Positions 61,722 through 64,000 of a stretch of DNA of 64,000 bases are shown here, piece after piece. Numbering within the stretch: the stretch's first letter is position 1; the number at the start of each line of letters is the position of its first letter. The notes beneath the pieces are model-generated. The model saw only the letters and a list, made by a program, of their open reading frames with translations. It was not told the origin of the DNA and did not search any database. Source of the stretch: Streptomyces noursei ATCC 11455 (GTDB taxonomy: Bacteria; Actinomycetota; Actinomycetes; Streptomycetales; Streptomycetaceae); NCBI RefSeq assembly GCF_001704275.1, contig NZ_CP011533.1:4340001-4404000 (forward strand), given 5' to 3'. The translations under genes and the position numbers were made by a program.

Positions 61722-62738
61722 ATGCCCGTCCCGCCCGGCTTGGCGGTCCACCCCGAACTCCTGCCGTATGTCGGCCCGTTGGGGCCGTTCTCCGACCCGT
61801 ACGAGGACATCGTGGCCACCCGCGCGCAGTTCGACGCGATGCTGGCCGCGCACCCCGCCGACCGCTCGGGCGTGCGCAGCGAGCGCCACGACATCCCGCG
61901 GCCGGACGGCAGCGCGCTGGCCGTCGAGGTCTACCACCCGAAGCCCGCGGCGGGCCCCGCGCCCACCGGGCCGCTGCCCGCCGTGCTGAACCTCCACGGC
62001 GGCGGCTTCGCCGTCGGCCGCTCGCTCCCCGGGCAGGACCGGACCGCGCTCACGCTCTGCCGCGAACTGCGCACCGTCGCGATCGCCGTCGAGTACCGGC
62101 TGGCGCCCGAGCACCGCTATCCGGCCGGTGTGGAGGACTGCTACCGCGCCCTGGAGTGGACGGCCGCGCACGCCGCCGACCTGGGCATCGATCCCCAGCG
62201 GATCGCCGTCCACGGCACGTCGGCGGGCGGCGGGCTCACCGCGGCGGTCGCGCTGATCGCCCGGGACCGCGGCGGCCCGGCGATCGCCTACCAGTCGATG
62301 TGCGTCCCGGACGTGGACGACCGGATCGCCGACGAACCGATCCCGGCAGACGCCGACGGGCCGGGTGGGGACGCCGGGCCACAGCTGCGCCTGCACATCC
62401 TGCGCATGGTCCGGCTGGCGTGGCGGCACTACCTCCCGGAGGGCGCGTTCGCGGCGGAGCGACGGTCCGCGCCGGACGCGTACGCCTCACCGGGCCGCGC
62501 CACCGACCTGTCGGGCCTGCCGCCGGCGTACATCCTGGTCTGCGGCCTCGACGCGCTGCGCGAACCGGCCCTGGCGTATGCCCGGCGCCTGATGGACGCG
62601 GGCGTGGGTGTGACGGTCCACCAGGTGCCCGGTGCCTGGCACGGCTTCGAGTCCAGCGCCCCCGGCACCCGGCTCGCACGGGAGACGACGGCCCACTGGA
62701 AAGGCCACCTGCGGGCGGCGCTGCACGGGACGTTCTAG
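61722..62738 (+). CDS. HSL-type alpha/beta hydrolase (esterase/lipase)
   Basis: 338 residues. Hormone-sensitive-lipase family: oxyanion hole LNLHGGGFAVGRSL, nucleophile GTSAGGGLTAAVAL, acid in LVCGLDALREPALAYARRL, His in VPGAWHGFESSAPGT. The N-terminal cap is typical (HPELLPYVGPLGPF). It hydrolyses carboxyl esters; substrate unknown. ATG 61722 has GAGG upstream. Lies downstream of the polymerase gene, with 120 bp between. Confidence 0.92.
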   Translation: MPVPPGLAVHPELLPYVGPLGPFSDPYEDIVATRAQFDAMLAAHPADRSGVRSERHDIPRPDGSALAVEVYHPKPAAGPAPTGPLPAVLNLHGGGFAVGRSLPGQDRTALTLCRELRTVAIAVEYRLAPEHRYPAGVEDCYRALEWTAAHAADLGIDPQRIAVHGTSAGGGLTAAVALIARDRGGPAIAYQSMCVPDVDDRIADEPIPADADGPGGDAGPQLRLHILRMVRLAWRHYLPEGAFAAERRSAPDAYASPGRATDLSGLPPAYILVCGLDALREPALAYARRLMDAGVGVTVHQVPGAWHGFESSAPGTRLARETTAHWKGHLRAALHGTF

Positions 62739-62861
62739 GGGCGGTCCGCCCCTGACGCCAGGGCGCGTCGGGCCTCGGCGCGCCCGACGGGCGCCGGCCG
62801 CGCCCCCGCCACGTCCTAAACTCGCCGGGTAGGGGACCGCCGGCAGGCGAACGCCGGCCGT

Positions 62862-62907
62862 CCGAGCCGTTCGGACCAGCCGAGCCGTTCGAGTCATCCG
62901 AGCCGCG
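62862..62907. repeat. Three direct repeats of 18-nt period (CCGAGCCGTTCG)
   Basis: Starts at 62862, 62880 and 62898; the third copy is shortened (CCGAGCCGCG). They lie just upstream of the DeoR-family start (62920). They may be a regulator binding array or a simple duplication. Confidence 0.6.
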
Positions 62908-62919
62908 AAGGGATCAGCG

Positions 62920-63759
62920 TTGACCGACACCGAAGGGGCAGCCGACGCCCCGGACGCCAGCCAGGCGCCGGTCACCAAGCTGAGCCCCAAGGACCGCCAC
63001 GAGCGGATCAGCGACCGGGTGCTGGCCGAGGGGCAGGTGACCATCGAGGAGCTGGTCCAGGAGCTCGGCGTCAGCCAGATGACGGTCCATCGCGACCTGG
63101 ACACCCTTGAGCACCAGGGCTGGCTGCGCAAGGTGCGCGGCGGCGCCACGGCCGCCCCCAGCGCGCTGTTCGAGTCCACGGCGCGCTGGCGGGGCAACGA
63201 GCAGGTGGCCGCGAAGGAGGCCATCTGCGAGGCGGCGCTGGCCCTGGCCGAGCCGGGCCAGGCCGTGATCATCGACGACTCCAGTACGGCGCTGCCGCTG
63301 GCCCGTTCGCTCGCCTCGCGCGGTGCGTTCACCGTGATCACCAACTCCCTCCAGGTCATCAACGAGCTGGCGGAGGAGCCCGATATCCGGGTGATCGCGC
63401 TGGGCGGCGAGTACCACGCGGCGTTCAACGCCTTCCTCGGCATGTCCACCGCGGACATCGCCCGCAGCTTCCGCGCGGACATCGCCTTCCTGTCCACCTC
63501 CGCGGTCGACAACGGCCACTGCTACCACCAGGCGCAGGAGAACGTCCTGGTCAAGCGCGCGCTGATGGCCGCCGCCCGGCGCAAGGTGCTGCTGGTGGAC
63601 CACTCCAAGTTCGGCCGTCAGGCGCTGTACGAGCTGGCGCCGCTGGCCGACTTCGATCTCGTCATCTCCGATGAGCACCTTCCCCAGGAGGAGCAGGAGG
63701 CGCTTCAATCCCTGGGAGTGCGTTACGAGTTGGCGACGGAGAGGAGCCGGCGGGGATGA
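62920..63759 (+). CDS. DeoR/GlpR family transcriptional regulator
   Basis: 279 residues. The HTH is DRHERISDRVLAEGQVTIEELVQELGVSQMTVHRDLDTLEHQGWLRKVRGGAT. The sugar-phosphate-binding DeoRC domain follows: EAICEAALALAEPGQAVIIDDSSTALPLARSL, TVITNSLQVINEL, IRVIALGGEYHAAFNAFLG and LLVDHSKFGRQALYELAPL. TTG 62920 has AAGGGA ~8 nt upstream. The stop overlaps the next ATG by 4 bp (ATGA), so it is coupled to the RidA gene. The ligand is a phosphorylated sugar, not known which. Confidence 0.93.
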   Translation: MTDTEGAADAPDASQAPVTKLSPKDRHERISDRVLAEGQVTIEELVQELGVSQMTVHRDLDTLEHQGWLRKVRGGATAAPSALFESTARWRGNEQVAAKEAICEAALALAEPGQAVIIDDSSTALPLARSLASRGAFTVITNSLQVINELAEEPDIRVIALGGEYHAAFNAFLGMSTADIARSFRADIAFLSTSAVDNGHCYHQAQENVLVKRALMAAARRKVLLVDHSKFGRQALYELAPLADFDLVISDEHLPQEEQEALQSLGVRYELATERSRRG

Positions 63760-64000
63760 GCGGCAGCAACGACGACAGCGGCGACGGCCTGGAGCGCATC
63801 AACCCGCCCCACCTCGCGCCGCCGACCGGCTTCAGCCACGCCGTGCGCGTCACCGCCCCCGGCACCCTGGTCTTCCTCGCCGGGCAGACCGCACTCGACG
63901 GCGCGGGCCGGATCGTCGGGGACGGCATCGTCGAGCAGTTCGAGCGGGCGCTGGGCAACCTCCTCCAGGCGGCGGCCGCCGCCGGGGCGGCCCCTTCCGA
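63756..64000 (+). CDS. RidA family protein, N-terminal part
   Basis: At least 81 residues; runs off the right edge. RidA/YjgF features: INPPHLAPPTGFSHAVRVTAPGTLVFLAGQTALDGAGRIVGDGIVEQFERALGNLLQ. Such proteins deaminate reactive enamines/imines or act in catabolic pathways. Starts inside the DeoR gene with a 4-bp overlap, so it is likely regulated by it. Confidence 0.87.
   Translation, partial: MSGSNDDSGDGLERINPPHLAPPTGFSHAVRVTAPGTLVFLAGQTALDGAGRIVGDGIVEQFERALGNLLQAAAAAGAAPS

Overview
The window is high-GC actinobacterial chromosome, almost certainly Streptomyces. It has very GC-rich codon use, chaplins and rodlins, an XRE/ATPase/DUF397 set, a Zur-controlled block of zinc-free ribosomal proteins, and the order hpt-ftsH-folE-folP-folB-folK seen in Streptomyces chromosomes. 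Most of it is core chromosome. No tRNA, rRNA, CRISPR array, prophage or complete insertion sequence was seen. Nothing could be searched or computed, so every family name rests on motifs read by eye.

Layout. 1-9.1 kb: the start of a DUF2520 dehydrogenase-like gene, a threonine-aldolase-like enzyme, an ArsR-type regulator with a candidate operator, a secreted GH75 chitosanase behind a CsnR-type box, a two-component system, and a MidA/NDUFAF7-type methyltransferase beside an orphan NuoD. 9.2-14.4 kb: a coiled-coil membrane protein and an osmoprotectant ABC transporter split into divergent units. 14.4-29.6 kb: folate genes (folK, folB, folP, folE), a DUF2156 lysyltransferase-like protein, a secreted esterase, ftsH, hpt, tilS, a zinc metalloprotease, a DacB-type PBP and ppa. 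30.3-38.3 kb: a linaridin-like RiPP cluster lying between ppa and thrE. 38.6-48.2 kb: thrE, DedA, UPF0145, LysE, WrbA, glutamate decarboxylase, PadR, DinB and an aldehyde dehydrogenase. 48.3-51.3 kb: XRE/ATPase/DUF397 and an ArsR-SRPBCC pair. 51.4-53.9 kb: the alternative ribosomal proteins S18, L31, L33, L28 and S14 with a CobW/COG0523-like protein around one Zur box. 54-59.6 kb: tatA, a nitrilase-family hydrolase, and a surface-protein locus of three rodlins, three chaplins and an orphan secreted protein. 59.9-64 kb: a short family A DNA polymerase, an HSL-type hydrolase, a DeoR regulator and the start of a RidA protein.

The most interesting system is the linaridin-like cluster, read on the minus strand from 38.3 to 30.3 kb: ABC transporter, FAD oxidoreductase, SAM methyltransferase, a small transposase-type HTH protein, a membrane-anchored alpha/beta hydrolase, an SdpA/DUF5819-like membrane protein, a Cys-free Thr-rich 60-residue precursor, and an HTTM/SdpB-like membrane protein. 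The precursor has the DFANT leader motif of linaridins and a core starting near ATPTML. The lack of Cys and of a decarboxylase points to a legonaridin-like class rather than cypemycin. The SdpA/SdpB-like pair and the HTH gene are the unusual parts.
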